Positions 7,855 to 16,802 of a stretch of 59,921 nucleotides of DNA are shown piece after piece. Every line of letters begins with the position of its first letter. Positions within the stretch are counted from its first letter, which is position 1. The notes beneath the pieces are model-generated. The model was given only the letters and a program-made list of their open reading frames with translations. It searched no databases and was not told where the DNA came from. A program made the position numbers and the translations under genes. Location of the stretch: assembly GCA_937905825.1 (NCBI GenBank), contig CALCXM010000036.1, positions 1 to 59,921 of the forward strand. Direction: 5' to 3'. Source of the stretch: an uncultured bacterium (GTDB lineage Bacteria > Planctomycetota > UBA1135 > GCA-002686595).

Positions 7855-9210
7855 CTAACGCAGTTTTTCCAAAAAGAAAGCAGCCATCGTGAGCACGAGG
7901 AAGAAGCCACACATGTCCGTGATGGTGGTCAAGATCGGCCCCGAGGCCAGGGCGGGGTCCTTCTTTGCCTTCTTGAGAATCAAGGGGATCACGCCCCCTA
8001 TGCACACGGCCAAGGTGGTGTTGACCGCCAAGGCGCCGCCCACGACGAGTCCCAACCAGGGACTCCCCTGCCAAATCCAAGCCACGCAGCCGATCAGGAT
8101 GCCGAGCACGACGCCATTGATCAGACCGAGCAGGATCTCTCCCATCAGCACGGCGCCTAGATCGGAAGCGCGAATCGTTCCCAAGGTCAACTCGCGCAAG
8201 CTCACGGCCACGGCTTGGCTGCCCGAGCAGCCGCTCATGTCCGAGATGATCGGCAAGAACACCGCCAAGGCGATCACGGCTTCCAGGGTTTCCTGGTGCA
8301 TCGCGATCACGCTTGCGGCGAAGACATTCAGCAAGATGTTGACCGAAAGCCAAGCCAACCGACGACGGGAGCGCAACAGCAGGGGCATGCTGCGCAGTTC
8401 CTCACCACCGACGATGCCCTGGGTCCGACGGAAGGTCTCCGCGCCTTGGTCGGAAACCGCTGCCTCCACCCCCGACTTGCGCAAGACTCCACAGAGCACG
8501 CCCTCATGATCCAAAACCGGCGCGCCGAAGAAGTGATGTTCCTCGAAGAAGTGCACCAACTCACTCAAGCCCGCATCAATCCGAACCGAGTGGGGATCGC
8601 GCAGCATCAAATTTTCGACCTTGGTTCTAACCGGTGCCATCAAAAGGTCACGCAAACGCAGCACGCCAACCAATTCCCCTCGAACGCCCACGACGTAGGC
8701 GTACTGCACGTCGTATCCCGAGTACTCTTCAGAAGACTGGCGAAAGTGATCCACCACCTGGTCCACACTCAGTCCAACAGGAACCTGAACCATCTCCGTG
8801 ATCATCAGGCCACCCGCCGTGTCCTCTGGATAGGCGGCCAACTCCCGTAGCTCCTGGGCGTCCTCCGGCTCCATCTCCGCCAGGATGGCCTCTGCGTCGA
8901 CGTCCTCGAGATCGCCGAGCAGGTCCGCCTGGGTGTTGCTGGGGAGCTCTTCGAGGATTCGAGCCGCTTCCGTCGGCGATAGGTTTTCAAGCGCCTCGGA
9001 TGCATGGGCATCGGGCATGTGCTCGATCACTTCAGCCGCGTCCTCCGGAGAAAGCAGGGAAAGTAGCTGGGCACGTACATCTTCCTCGAGACGCGACACG
9101 ACGCGCACGGTTTCGAGAGGCTCGAGGCTCTCCATGAAATCGCGCGCGCCCTCAGCGTCCGTAGACTTGACCAGGGCGGTCAGTTGCTCCCAGGGTTGAA
9201 TGGTTTCCAT
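7855..9210 (-). CDS. mgtE: MgtE magnesium transporter
   Basis: A 451-residue MgtE of normal architecture. An N-terminal superhelical domain of short repeats spans about residues 25-130. Two CBS domains follow (136-262, beginning at EDTAGGLM). Five membrane helices form the channel, with the conserved pore region PIISDMSGCSGSQ and the C-terminal DPALASGPILTTITD. MgtE is a Mg2+-gated Mg2+ channel of the inner membrane; the cytoplasmic N and CBS domains close the pore when cellular magnesium is high. It lies between the RimK-type ligase and the RimB-type protease, with gaps of about 90 bases on each side. The 90-base leader is too short for an M-box and shows none. Confidence 0.95.
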   Translation of the reverse strand: METIQPWEQLTALVKSTDAEGARDFMESLEPLETVRVVSRLEEDVRAQLLSLLSPEDAAEVIEHMPDAHASEALENLSPTEAARILEELPSNTQADLLGDLEDVDAEAILAEMEPEDAQELRELAAYPEDTAGGLMITEMVQVPVGLSVDQVVDHFRQSSEEYSGYDVQYAYVVGVRGELVGVLRLRDLLMAPVRTKVENLMLRDPHSVRIDAGLSELVHFFEEHHFFGAPVLDHEGVLCGVLRKSGVEAAVSDQGAETFRRTQGIVGGEELRSMPLLLRSRRRLAWLSVNILLNVFAASVIAMHQETLEAVIALAVFLPIISDMSGCSGSQAVAVSLRELTLGTIRASDLGAVLMGEILLGLINGVVLGILIGCVAWIWQGSPWLGLVVGGALAVNTTLAVCIGGVIPLILKKAKKDPALASGPILTTITDMCGFFLVLTMAAFFLEKLR

Positions 9211-9303
9211 GCGGGAACTCAGCAGTTATGACGCCGCACCCGGCCAAGACCTAGGGCTGCGGCTGACTCTGGGACGAAACTCCCCGTGCACTGCATCAAG
9301 CGG

Positions 9304-10515
9304 CTATTCCACCAAGGTGGTAGGCACTTCCGTATCCAACTTCTGCACCTTGCTCTTGCGGATGCGCTTGCGACGTTCCGGCAAGAGATCCTTCATGGAC
9401 TCGCGCTTGCCAAAACACAGCACGCGGTCTTCGGGCTCGAACACGCGAGAGTGCTTTGGGTTCGGAATCACCTTGTTTCCGCGGTGCAAACTCAGCACGG
9501 CGATGTCCATGGCGATCAGGTCAGAGTCGGCAATCGACATGCCGACAAACTTGGAGCCATCAGGAATGTGCAACTCGCAAACGCCGTAGCCACGGCTGAC
9601 CGTCAGCTTTTGGCGAATGTCCAGCTCAGGGAAGTTCACGTGCTCCTGGGCGTAGTCGATGATCGCACCAGCGATGTCAAGCTTGGTCACTCCCTCGATC
9701 CCCTCGAGACCGGGGGATGAGTTGATTTCCATGATCTGGGGACCTGAGCTGGATTCAAGCATGTCGACGCCCGCCACCTGCAAGTTCATGATTTGAGCCG
9801 CACGCACGGCTGCCTGCTCGTAGGCCGGTTCCAACTCCACCACTTCCGTACGCCCGCCGCGGTGGACGTTGCTACGGAACTCGGCGCCCTGGGCCACCCG
9901 TCGCATGGCAGCCACCACTCGGTCACCCACCACGAAGGCTCGGATGTCCTTGCCCTTGCTCTCCGCCACGAAGCGTTGGATCAACACGTTTTGGCGAGTG
10001 CTTTGCAGGGTCTCGATGATGGCCGCCGCAATGTTGGCCGTGTCCGCCAGGATCACGCCGACCCCTTGGGTGCCCTCGATCAGCTTGATGATGATCGGCG
10101 CGCCACCCACACGCTCAATGGCTGGCAACACATCCGTTCGGTGATTGACGAACTCCGTGCCCGGGATACCGATGTCGTGGCGCGAGAGGATTTGCATGGA
10201 ACGCAACTTGTCCCTTGAATTCACAATGCCATCGGCCCCGTTGACGCAGAAGATCTCCATCTGCTCGAGCTGACGCACCACCGCCGTTCCGTAGAACGTG
10301 ATCGAAGCACCGATGCGCGGAATCATTGCATCAAAATGCGGGAGTGGCTGGCCCCGGTAGTAGAGGTCGGGACTCCCCTTGTCGAGGTCGATGGCGAAGC
10401 GCAAGGTGTTCAAGACCTTGACCTTGTGCCCCCGGGAAAGGGCCGCTTCCCGCAGGCGGCGCGTGCTGTAGCACTTCGCGTTGCAGGACAGGATTCCGAA
10501 ATTCATTTTGGTCAT
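9304..10515 (-). CDS. RimK-type glutamate ligase fused to a C-terminal RCK_C (TrkA-C) domain
   Basis: A 403-residue protein. Residues 1-290 are an ATP-grasp ligase of the RimK class, with IIIKLIEGTQGVGV for ATP binding and MEINSSPGLEG for metal binding. RimK adds glutamates to protein or small-molecule carboxylates. The remaining part, about residues 315-385 (YGVCELHIPDG, then VFEPEDRVLCFGKRE), matches the RCK_C domain of potassium channel regulators and Trk systems, which bind small ligands such as c-di-AMP in some families. RimK proteins are normally near 300 residues, so this is a fusion. A lysine/arginine-rich tail follows. The ATG of MTKMNF was chosen; a start three codons later is possible. 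Neighbours are the M14-type enzyme upstream and mgtE downstream. Confidence 0.88.
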   Translation of the reverse strand: MTKMNFGILSCNAKCYSTRRLREAALSRGHKVKVLNTLRFAIDLDKGSPDLYYRGQPLPHFDAMIPRIGASITFYGTAVVRQLEQMEIFCVNGADGIVNSRDKLRSMQILSRHDIGIPGTEFVNHRTDVLPAIERVGGAPIIIKLIEGTQGVGVILADTANIAAAIIETLQSTRQNVLIQRFVAESKGKDIRAFVVGDRVVAAMRRVAQGAEFRSNVHRGGRTEVVELEPAYEQAAVRAAQIMNLQVAGVDMLESSSGPQIMEINSSPGLEGIEGVTKLDIAGAIIDYAQEHVNFPELDIRQKLTVSRGYGVCELHIPDGSKFVGMSIADSDLIAMDIAVLSLHRGNKVIPNPKHSRVFEPEDRVLCFGKRESMKDLLPERRKRIRKSKVQKLDTEVPTTLVE

Positions 10516-10571
10516 GGTGCGGGGAGGGTCAGCTAGAGTTTGTCCGGGATCAGATCCCCGGATGGCAGGGC

Positions 10572-11588
10572 TCAAGAGTCTGGATCAAGGCGTGTTTGGA
10601 AGAGTTCTACTTCTTCGAGAGCGGTTTCCAAACGCTCAAAGACGCCAATGTTGAAGAGTGCATCCCCCTCATTGACCAGGGGTAGATTCGTTTGGCCGAT
10701 GAGCACACCGGCGGTGTTGGAGATGATCGGGATCTCCTCCTCAGCCAGGGAGTCGGAAATGAAGCCGATGGTTTGTCCTTTCGAAATGTGCGCTCCCAGT
10801 TTGAGGCCACTCACAAGAATGCCACCCTCCGGCGCCCGCACCCAGGTGCTGCTGCGCGCCACGAAGGGTTCCACCTGACGACGTTTGGAACTGACGCCTG
10901 CGAGCATGCCGAGGGTGCGCATGACGGCGAGCACACCTTGCAAGCCACCCCGAATCGCAAGCTCATCAAAGCGCAGGGCCTCCCCGGCTTCGTACACGAT
11001 CATCGGAATCCCCAATTGGTTGACGGATTCACGCAGGGACCCTGGACGCATGCTGGCATCCAGAATCACGGGGGCCCCGAAGCTGCGGGCCATTTCATTG
11101 GTCCCGGGCCGGTCCAGGGATGCCCGGATTTGGGGCAGGTTGGAGCGATGCAGAGACCCCGTGTGCAGGTCGATCCCGTGGGTCGCTTTCTTCACAATCT
11201 CGCTCATGAAGGTGTTGGCCAGACGTGCCGCCAAGGAGCCCTTCGGTGAACCAGGAAAACAGCGATTGAGATCACGACGATCGGGCATGTAGCGTGTCTG
11301 TCCGACGAACCCGTAGACGTTCACAACCGGCACCGCTATCAAGGTGCCGCGCAGTTTGCTGACCTTGGCGCGCTTGAGCAGGCGCCGGATGATCTCAACA
11401 CCGTTGATCTCGTCCCCGTGAATCGCAGCACTCACAAACAGGCATGGCCCAGGCTTGCGACCGTGGAGGATACTTACCGGCAGGGAAACTTCACCACCGC
11501 TGTAGCGACGGGACACTGGAATCAGCATTGTTTCGCGAGTGCCAGCGGGGATCTGGACCCCGTGCAAAACGAAAGGAGGAGTGGTCAA
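10572..11588 (-). CDS. Succinylglutamate desuccinylase/aspartoacylase family zinc enzyme (M14-like)
   Basis: A 338-residue AstE/AspA-type enzyme. Zinc ligands are H57 and E60 in AAIHGDEINGVE and H142 in IDLHTG; R107 in RRDLNR and the YEAGE segment near residue 200 complete the carboxypeptidase-like site. These enzymes hydrolyse N-acyl amino acids or C-terminal amides. The C-terminal quarter (VRAPEGGILVSGLKLGAHI and on) looks like the lipoyl-like barrel common in the family. Next to a RimK-type ligase it may trim glutamate or related conjugates, an association reported for ATP-grasp amidoligase operons. The start is TTG, since the family's N-terminal strands begin at once after it and no other start lies upstream. 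It is the first gene of the operon. Confidence 0.85.
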   Translation of the reverse strand: MTTPPFVLHGVQIPAGTRETMLIPVSRRYSGGEVSLPVSILHGRKPGPCLFVSAAIHGDEINGVEIIRRLLKRAKVSKLRGTLIAVPVVNVYGFVGQTRYMPDRRDLNRCFPGSPKGSLAARLANTFMSEIVKKATHGIDLHTGSLHRSNLPQIRASLDRPGTNEMARSFGAPVILDASMRPGSLRESVNQLGIPMIVYEAGEALRFDELAIRGGLQGVLAVMRTLGMLAGVSSKRRQVEPFVARSSTWVRAPEGGILVSGLKLGAHISKGQTIGFISDSLAEEEIPIISNTAGVLIGQTNLPLVNEGDALFNIGVFERLETALEEVELFQTRLDPDS

Positions 11589-11911
11589 GGGCGTTGCGCG
11601 TCTTGTGCAGAGTAAAGGGGTATTTTGGGCGAATAGGGTACCTTTTCAGGCAGGCGCGGTTCTACAGGATTCACCCCTCTCGCGACCCACAACGCCCGAG
11701 AACGGCAATTGGGCCCTCTGAGCCTCGACGGCCAAGACACTCCTCTGGCAGCGCGCTGAACTCCAAGGCCGGCAACTGCTTGAGCACCGAATGGTGACCG
11801 CGCCGTCCTTTGAGAGCTTGCTGCATCGCCGTGCCGGAGCATTTGTTAGAACACCCCGGGCAGAGCCGCCAATTCGCTGCTCTGCCCAGACCCCAAACAA
11901 CCTAAGGAGTC
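11589..11911. other. Divergent intergenic region
   Basis: About 320 bases separate the TTG start of the M14-like gene from the ATG of the MscS-like gene. It should hold promoters for both directions. I see no gene and no certain -35/-10 pair. The only clear structure is the hairpin just before the mscS start, annotated separately. Confidence 0.6.
11858..11887 (+). promoter_or_regulatory. Hairpin in the leader of the MscS-like gene
   Basis: GGGCAGAG and CTCTGCCC pair perfectly over 8 bp around a 14-base loop, ending about 24 bases before the start codon. No T-run follows. It could be a leader hairpin that affects translation or RNA stability, or an operator. No known riboswitch class is recognised. 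Confidence 0.4.
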
Positions 11912-14900
11912 ATGGGATCCATTCGAACGTGGGGCAGCTACTTCCTCACTTGCCTATTGGCAATTCAGACCCCCACCTGGGGGCAGGACGCGGCCACCAA
12001 TCTTCCGAGTGTTCAGGAGATTGAGGCGCGGCTCCAGGAACTGAGCGAGAGCAAGCCCCCGAACGCTGAACTCTCCGTCCAGCTCTACCAAGAAGCACTG
12101 GCTGCCCTGGGCCGGGCCGCGGAAGCCGAGCGGCGCGACCGGGCGTTCGCAGCGGAAGCGGCGGAGGCTCCGGCGATCATGAGCTCCCTGGACGCCCAAC
12201 CAGTGGCAACAGCCTCTCCAGCCGACAAGGCCAAGGCTGAATCCTCGAGCCTCCCAGATCTGGAGAATCAACTGCTGCAAGCGCAGTCCGACTCCACGGC
12301 GGCCCGGGCCAAGCTGGCGGAATTTGAAACGACCGCTGCGCTAGGTTCGAAGCTGCGCGCGGAGTTGCCCGAAGAACTCACCCAGACCAAGCTGAAACTA
12401 GCCGCGTCGGAGGAAGCCCTCGTCGCACTGCCCGCCGACGAGGCGCAGCAGCCCAAAAGAACTCTGCTGCTCGCGCAGCGCGCCGAGTACCGCGCCAGCA
12501 TGGGAGCCCTCGAGACGCGCCGCAACACCTACGAGGTTCGACGGGACCTGCTGAACAAGCGCCGTGATCGTGCCCGCCTTGAAGTGACTCGCGCCGAGGA
12601 GAACGTCGACCGCTTGAAGCAACTCGTGGATGCACGCCGCAAGGTGGACGGGGACTCCACGGCGAAGAGCGCAGGGAACCGGCTCGACGTCCTGGTCGCA
12701 CGCTTCCCGGAACTCAAGGACCTTGCAGAGGCGACCCAAGTGCAGGTCGATCGACGCTCAGGAGAAACCGGCCTGCCGCGCAGGATCTCCGGCGCACGGG
12801 CAGGACGGGAAGCCACCCGAGAGAGCCTGGAAAAGGTCCGCATCAAGTTTCGTTCCGCCCGCCGGCGCATCCTGGTGGGTGAGTTGACGGAAGGCATGGG
12901 CCAGATTCTTCGTTGGGACAATGAGCGCTTGCCCAGCCCCGCGGCCGCCCGGGCCATCACCAAGCAACTGGAGCGAACCCTCTCCGAAGCGCAGCTGGAA
13001 CTGATCGACACCGATGAGTCTCGCCAGGCTTTCGGAGACCTCGACACCGCGACCGACAGCTTCCTACGCGAGCACAGCCCGAAGACTCCCAGTAGCGAGC
13101 TTCGCTCAGCAACCCGTGAAGTCCTCAGCACCTTGCGCGCCTCCCACGATGCCGTGCTCGGGGACTTGGAGACGCTGACCGGTGAACTCTACACCCACAA
13201 GGACTTGGCCCGCTCACTCCTGCGGGAGTCCAAGGAGTATCGCGAGTTCATCGAGAACCGCATTCTGTGGGTCCGCAGCTCTCCCCCGAATCCGGTCAAG
13301 AGCGCCCTGCTGATTCCCGAGCACCTTTCCAAACTGCGCGAGGACCTGCTGGAACAGTTTCGGCCGCAGACCTTGTTGGACCTCTTCTACACGCGGGCGG
13401 AGTCCTTGGTCTTTCTGCTTCTCGCCGTTCTCGGACTGTTCGTCAGCATGCTTCGCCTGAAGAAAAAGCGTGTGGAGTTCGCCGAGCTCGTGGGGTCCTA
13501 CAAATCGGACCACTTCATCTATTCCATCTATGCCCTGGGTCTCACGGTACTCTTGGCCTTGCCCATGCCGCTCTTGGTCTGGGCGATTGGTTGGTTGCTC
13601 ACTGGTCAGCCCGACGCAGATGAGAACTTGCCCGGCGCCGTCGGTCATGGCCTGCTCGAGATCTCCATGGTCTGGTTCTCCCTTCGATTCCTGAAAGAAC
13701 TGGTGAGTGTCAAGGGTCTGGGATCCGCTCACTTCAGGTGGAACACGGACGCCACCGCTGTTGTCCGACGCGCGCTTCGATGGTTTGAGCCGACCGTTGT
13801 GGTCCTTGGATTCGGCGTCTTGTTTTTTGACCGACATGACGATCCAACCTGGGCCGATTCCCTAGGTCGATTGTGCTTCATTGGCTGCATGCTCGCCCTA
13901 GGCGGCCTGGCCCACAAGCTGGTGCGGGCGAGAAGCCTGTTTCTGCCTAAGGCCACCGGATCCAATCGCAGCTTGATCGACAAGAGCTGGGGGTTGGTGA
14001 CTGCCAGCGCCTATGGCGTTCCGCTGATCCTCACGCTCCTCTCGACTTCCGGGTACTACTACACGGCCATGCAATTGGTGTTGCGGCTGCGTTACTCGAT
14101 CGGCTTTGCCGGGGCGCTTGTTCTGGTGAACTCGCTGCTCCTGCGCTGGCTGTTTGTGACCCGTCGACGTCTAGCGGTCAAGCAAGCCCTCGAAGCCAAG
14201 GCGCGCCGGGAACAGGAATCTGCCCTCGCTGGCGTGACAGAGACCGGATCTCCTCTAGTGGATGCGGAGAAGATCGACATCCCCGCTATCGACGCGCAAA
14301 CCAGGCAGCTCTTCAAGACCTCGATTTCCTTGGCCAGCATGCTTGGCCTCTTCTGGATTTGGTCCAGCGTCTTGCCTGCCCTGCGTGGCCTTGACCGTGT
14401 TCAGCTGCTGCCGGTGCTGTCCATTGTGGACTCGGACGCCGAGAGTCTGGATCTCCAAGGATTCGGGATCCCAAGCACGCCGGTGACCCAAGCGCCTGCT
14501 GCAGGCTCCAGCCAGGCCCAATTACCGAGCGCTCCAACAGCCCAGTTGATGAACGCGAGAGAGACTTCCGAGGGTCAGCAGGGCCTACCCAGCAAGCTAA
14601 CCCTGGCCGATGTCTTGCTGGCTTTGCTGTTCGCCCTGGTCACAAGCATTGCTGCCAAGAACCTGCCAGCGCTGCTGGAACTCTCTCTGCTGCAGCGCTT
14701 GCCGCTGGACAGCGGTTCGCGCTACGCGGTATCAACCATCGTTCGCTACTTCATCCTGCTGCTCGGGGTGAGCGCAGTCTCCGGGGCCCTGGGCATCGGA
14801 TGGCAGAAGATTCAATGGCTTGCGGCCGCCCTTACCTTTGGTTTGGCCTTCGGACTGCAGGAGATCTTCGCGAACTTCGTCTCCGGTTTGATCATCCTGA

Positions 14901-15433
14901 TCGAGCGCCCGATCCGGGTTGGCGACATCGTCACCGTCGGGGGAACAGAAGGCCGCGTCACCCAACTGCGGATGCGAGCCACCACTATCCTGGACTGGGA
15001 TCGGCGCGAGTACCTGGTTCCGAACAAGGAGTTCATCACCGGCAGCATCATCAACTGGACCCTCAGCGACCCGGTCACCCGACTCACCATTCCTGTCGGC
15101 ATCGCCTATGGATCGGACACGGAAAAGGCGCGCAGGCTCATGCTCAAAACGGCCACCGACCACCCGCTCGTCCTGCGAGATCCGGAGGCATCGGCCATCT
15201 TTCGTTCCTTCGGTGACTCCTCCTTGAATTTCGAGTTGCGCGTGTTTCTCGGGAACCGAGATCTCTGGCCGCGAGTCATCGACCAATTGCATAGCGAGAT
15301 CGACAAGGCCTTCCGCAACGCCAACATCGAAATCGCCTTCCCCCAGCGCGACCTGCACATCCGTTCCGCGGAAGGCCTAAACCAGATTGCCAAGGGAGAG
15401 CACCGGGAAAAACGCAAGGAGGAGCCCCAGTGA
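11912..15433 (+). CDS. Large MscS/MscK-type mechanosensitive channel
   Basis: An 1173-residue channel of the MscK (KefA) size class. A signal peptide of about 24 residues (ending TPTWG) leads to a periplasmic region rich in coiled coil up to about residue 490. Multiple membrane helices follow, interrupted near residues 850-890 by a polar Ala/Gln/Pro-rich linker. The MscS core occupies about residues 930-1160, with the pore and beta domain seen in NFVSGLIILIERPIRVGDIV and later YLVPNKEFITGSIINW. Such channels open under membrane tension and release ions and osmolytes during hypo-osmotic shock. AAGGAG precedes the ATG at very short spacing. The stop overlaps the next start as GTGA. Confidence 0.93.
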   Translation: MGSIRTWGSYFLTCLLAIQTPTWGQDAATNLPSVQEIEARLQELSESKPPNAELSVQLYQEALAALGRAAEAERRDRAFAAEAAEAPAIMSSLDAQPVATASPADKAKAESSSLPDLENQLLQAQSDSTAARAKLAEFETTAALGSKLRAELPEELTQTKLKLAASEEALVALPADEAQQPKRTLLLAQRAEYRASMGALETRRNTYEVRRDLLNKRRDRARLEVTRAEENVDRLKQLVDARRKVDGDSTAKSAGNRLDVLVARFPELKDLAEATQVQVDRRSGETGLPRRISGARAGREATRESLEKVRIKFRSARRRILVGELTEGMGQILRWDNERLPSPAAARAITKQLERTLSEAQLELIDTDESRQAFGDLDTATDSFLREHSPKTPSSELRSATREVLSTLRASHDAVLGDLETLTGELYTHKDLARSLLRESKEYREFIENRILWVRSSPPNPVKSALLIPEHLSKLREDLLEQFRPQTLLDLFYTRAESLVFLLLAVLGLFVSMLRLKKKRVEFAELVGSYKSDHFIYSIYALGLTVLLALPMPLLVWAIGWLLTGQPDADENLPGAVGHGLLEISMVWFSLRFLKELVSVKGLGSAHFRWNTDATAVVRRALRWFEPTVVVLGFGVLFFDRHDDPTWADSLGRLCFIGCMLALGGLAHKLVRARSLFLPKATGSNRSLIDKSWGLVTASAYGVPLILTLLSTSGYYYTAMQLVLRLRYSIGFAGALVLVNSLLLRWLFVTRRRLAVKQALEAKARREQESALAGVTETGSPLVDAEKIDIPAIDAQTRQLFKTSISLASMLGLFWIWSSVLPALRGLDRVQLLPVLSIVDSDAESLDLQGFGIPSTPVTQAPAAGSSQAQLPSAPTAQLMNARETSEGQQGLPSKLTLADVLLALLFALVTSIAAKNLPALLELSLLQRLPLDSGSRYAVSTIVRYFILLLGVSAVSGALGIGWQKIQWLAAALTFGLAFGLQEIFANFVSGLIILIERPIRVGDIVTVGGTEGRVTQLRMRATTILDWDRREYLVPNKEFITGSIINWTLSDPVTRLTIPVGIAYGSDTEKARRLMLKTATDHPLVLRDPEASAIFRSFGDSSLNFELRVFLGNRDLWPRVIDQLHSEIDKAFRNANIEIAFPQRDLHIRSAEGLNQIAKGEHREKRKEEPQ

Positions 15434-16044
15434 ACACCGGCTGCCAAGTCACTCCTCATGCACCCCACTCGGCCCAACGCACACCGATGAAGCGAATCAC
15501 CGATTGGGTCCGCGAGGGTCTCGAGAGTCACTTGCGGCCGGGAGATTGGGCCCTTGACGCCACCCTCGGTCAGGGGCACGACACGAAGATCCTGCTCGAG
15601 GCCGTGACGGCTACCGGTCGGGTCTTTGGTTTCGACGTTCAAGCCCAAGCGGTGGACGCTGTCCGTCAACTGTTCTCAATGCACGGGCAGTTCGAGGCGT
15701 TCTTGCAAAATCACGCCGAGATGAGTCACTACCTGCCTGCTACGGCCAAAGCTCGCCTGCGCGCCGCCGTCTTCAACCTCGGATACCTGCCGGGATCGGA
15801 CCACCGGGTGACGACCCAGACGGCGAGCACCCTCGCGGCCCTCGCTTGTTCCCTCGAGTGGCTCGCACCGGATGGTGTGCTCTCCTGCACTTGCTATCCA
15901 GGAACAACCCAGGGCGCCCTGGAAACGAGCGCAGTCCTGCAATGGGCCGAGGGCTTGCCAAGTTCGAGCGTCCGGCAAACCCGCATTGAGTCCGTCGGAA
16001 CTCGCGAGCGAGGGCCTCTCGTGCTTTGGCTTGAAAAGCGCTGA
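15430..16044 (+). CDS. MnmM/YtqB-like class I SAM methyltransferase (PF06962)
   Basis: A 204-residue Rossmann methyltransferase. The SAM-binding glycine loop is ALDATLGQGHDT, the acidic ribose-binding end is GFDVQAQAV, and the catalytic region has NLGYLPGSDH, the hallmark of the YtqB/MnmM group. YtqB-type MnmM methylates the wobble uridine intermediate nm5s2U in some bacterial tRNAs. The same fold was earlier labelled rRNA methylase, so the substrate here is inferred. The GTG start is supported by AAGGAGGAG six bases upstream, inside the end of the channel gene, with a 4-base overlap; a later ATG at MKRITDW is less well supported. Coupling to a mechanosensitive channel is unexpected. Confidence 0.85.
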   Translation: MNTGCQVTPHAPHSAQRTPMKRITDWVREGLESHLRPGDWALDATLGQGHDTKILLEAVTATGRVFGFDVQAQAVDAVRQLFSMHGQFEAFLQNHAEMSHYLPATAKARLRAAVFNLGYLPGSDHRVTTQTASTLAALACSLEWLAPDGVLSCTCYPGTTQGALETSAVLQWAEGLPSSSVRQTRIESVGTRERGPLVLWLEKR

Positions 16045-16096
16045 GGGGAACTCCGTTTCCGAAGGCCTGATCCCGCGGGCGCTGACGCTCGCCGCG

Positions 16097-16501
16097 CTAG
16101 TCCTCCTCGCTCTCCACTGTTTCGTAGTGAAACACCTTCGAGACAATTTGCCAGGCATCGCCCACTTGGACCAGACTCAACAGATCCGTGTAGTCTCGAT
16201 GAAGCATGCGACAACGCAAGCGCACGAAGGCGCTCATGGGCCCTGCAAACTCAATGGAGTCCACCTGGTACCTATAGGATTCCCCGTTTTCCTCCGGGGA
16301 CCGTCGATCATCCACGATCACAAAGTACTGGCCCATGTCCAGGTGCAGTAGCTCCCCCGTCGAGGCGCAAAAGTAGTGGGCCTCCGGATGGAACACCAAG
16401 GCGAGGTCCTTTGAGTCCCCGCGGTAGAGCGCGTCGTAGTAGAGCGCGAGCAACTCCAGAACTTGGCCGAAACGAGGGTCTGTGGCGGGCGGGGTTGGCA
16501 T
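16097..16501 (-). CDS. NTF2-like / putative lumazine-binding family protein
   Basis: A 134-residue protein with the cone-shaped NTF2-like fold pattern. A helix (VLELLALYYDALYRGDSKDLALVFHPEAHYF) leads to beta strands ending in DLLSLVQVGDAWQIVSKVFHYE, very like the SnoaL/lumazine-binding PF12893 group. Many of these are uncharacterised, and no catalytic set can be assigned. The acidic tail ESEED is probably disordered. It is transcribed as a separate minus-strand unit 300 bases past the HEAT lipoprotein gene and is convergent with the methyltransferase gene. Confidence 0.75.
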   Translation of the reverse strand: MPTPPATDPRFGQVLELLALYYDALYRGDSKDLALVFHPEAHYFCASTGELLHLDMGQYFVIVDDRRSPEENGESYRYQVDSIEFAGPMSAFVRLRCRMLHRDYTDLLSLVQVGDAWQIVSKVFHYETVESEED

Positions 16502-16802
16502 TGGCGGAACTTCTTCAGGGTTGATCCTTCCTGTGCCCGGGGAACGCCCCCGAGTCCAGCCGAATTTCTAGCACCCAAGCGACGCCTTGGACAGCCAGAA
16601 GCCTGCATCAAAAAAAGGCGATCTGTGGCGCAGGCTAGAGGTCTGGCCGGCAAGGGGCGGTTTCTCGATCGGGTTCCACGGATCGACGGGCAAGGCGCCG
16701 GGTTCCCCACATAGTTGAAGCTATATGGGGGTTCAGGCAACGCAGCCGGGCGGTTCGTGGGAGCCGAGCGAGGGATCGCCCCTTGTCGGCCGGGCCTCCA
16801 GA
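16502..16802. other. Intergenic region with two hairpins
   Basis: Three hundred bases separate the HEAT lipoprotein stop from the NTF2-like start, both on the minus strand. I see no gene. Besides the hairpin annotated at its right side, AGCCTGC at 16600 and GCAGGCT at 16630 can pair over 7 bp. The NTF2-like promoter must lie here, but no clear box is visible. Confidence 0.55.
16705..16730 (-). terminator. Hairpin after the HEAT lipoprotein gene
   Basis: A 10-bp stem with one mismatch (CCCCATATAG / CTATGTGGGG on the minus strand) closes a 6-base loop, about 75 bases past the lipoprotein stop. There is no T-run. Position and strength suggest it ends the sigma/TolC/HEAT transcript. Confidence 0.45.

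Noticed and set aside
9211..9303. Possible magnesium riboswitch before mgtE
   Set aside because: The gap is about 93 bases inside an operon, too short for an M-box, and no matching core is seen.
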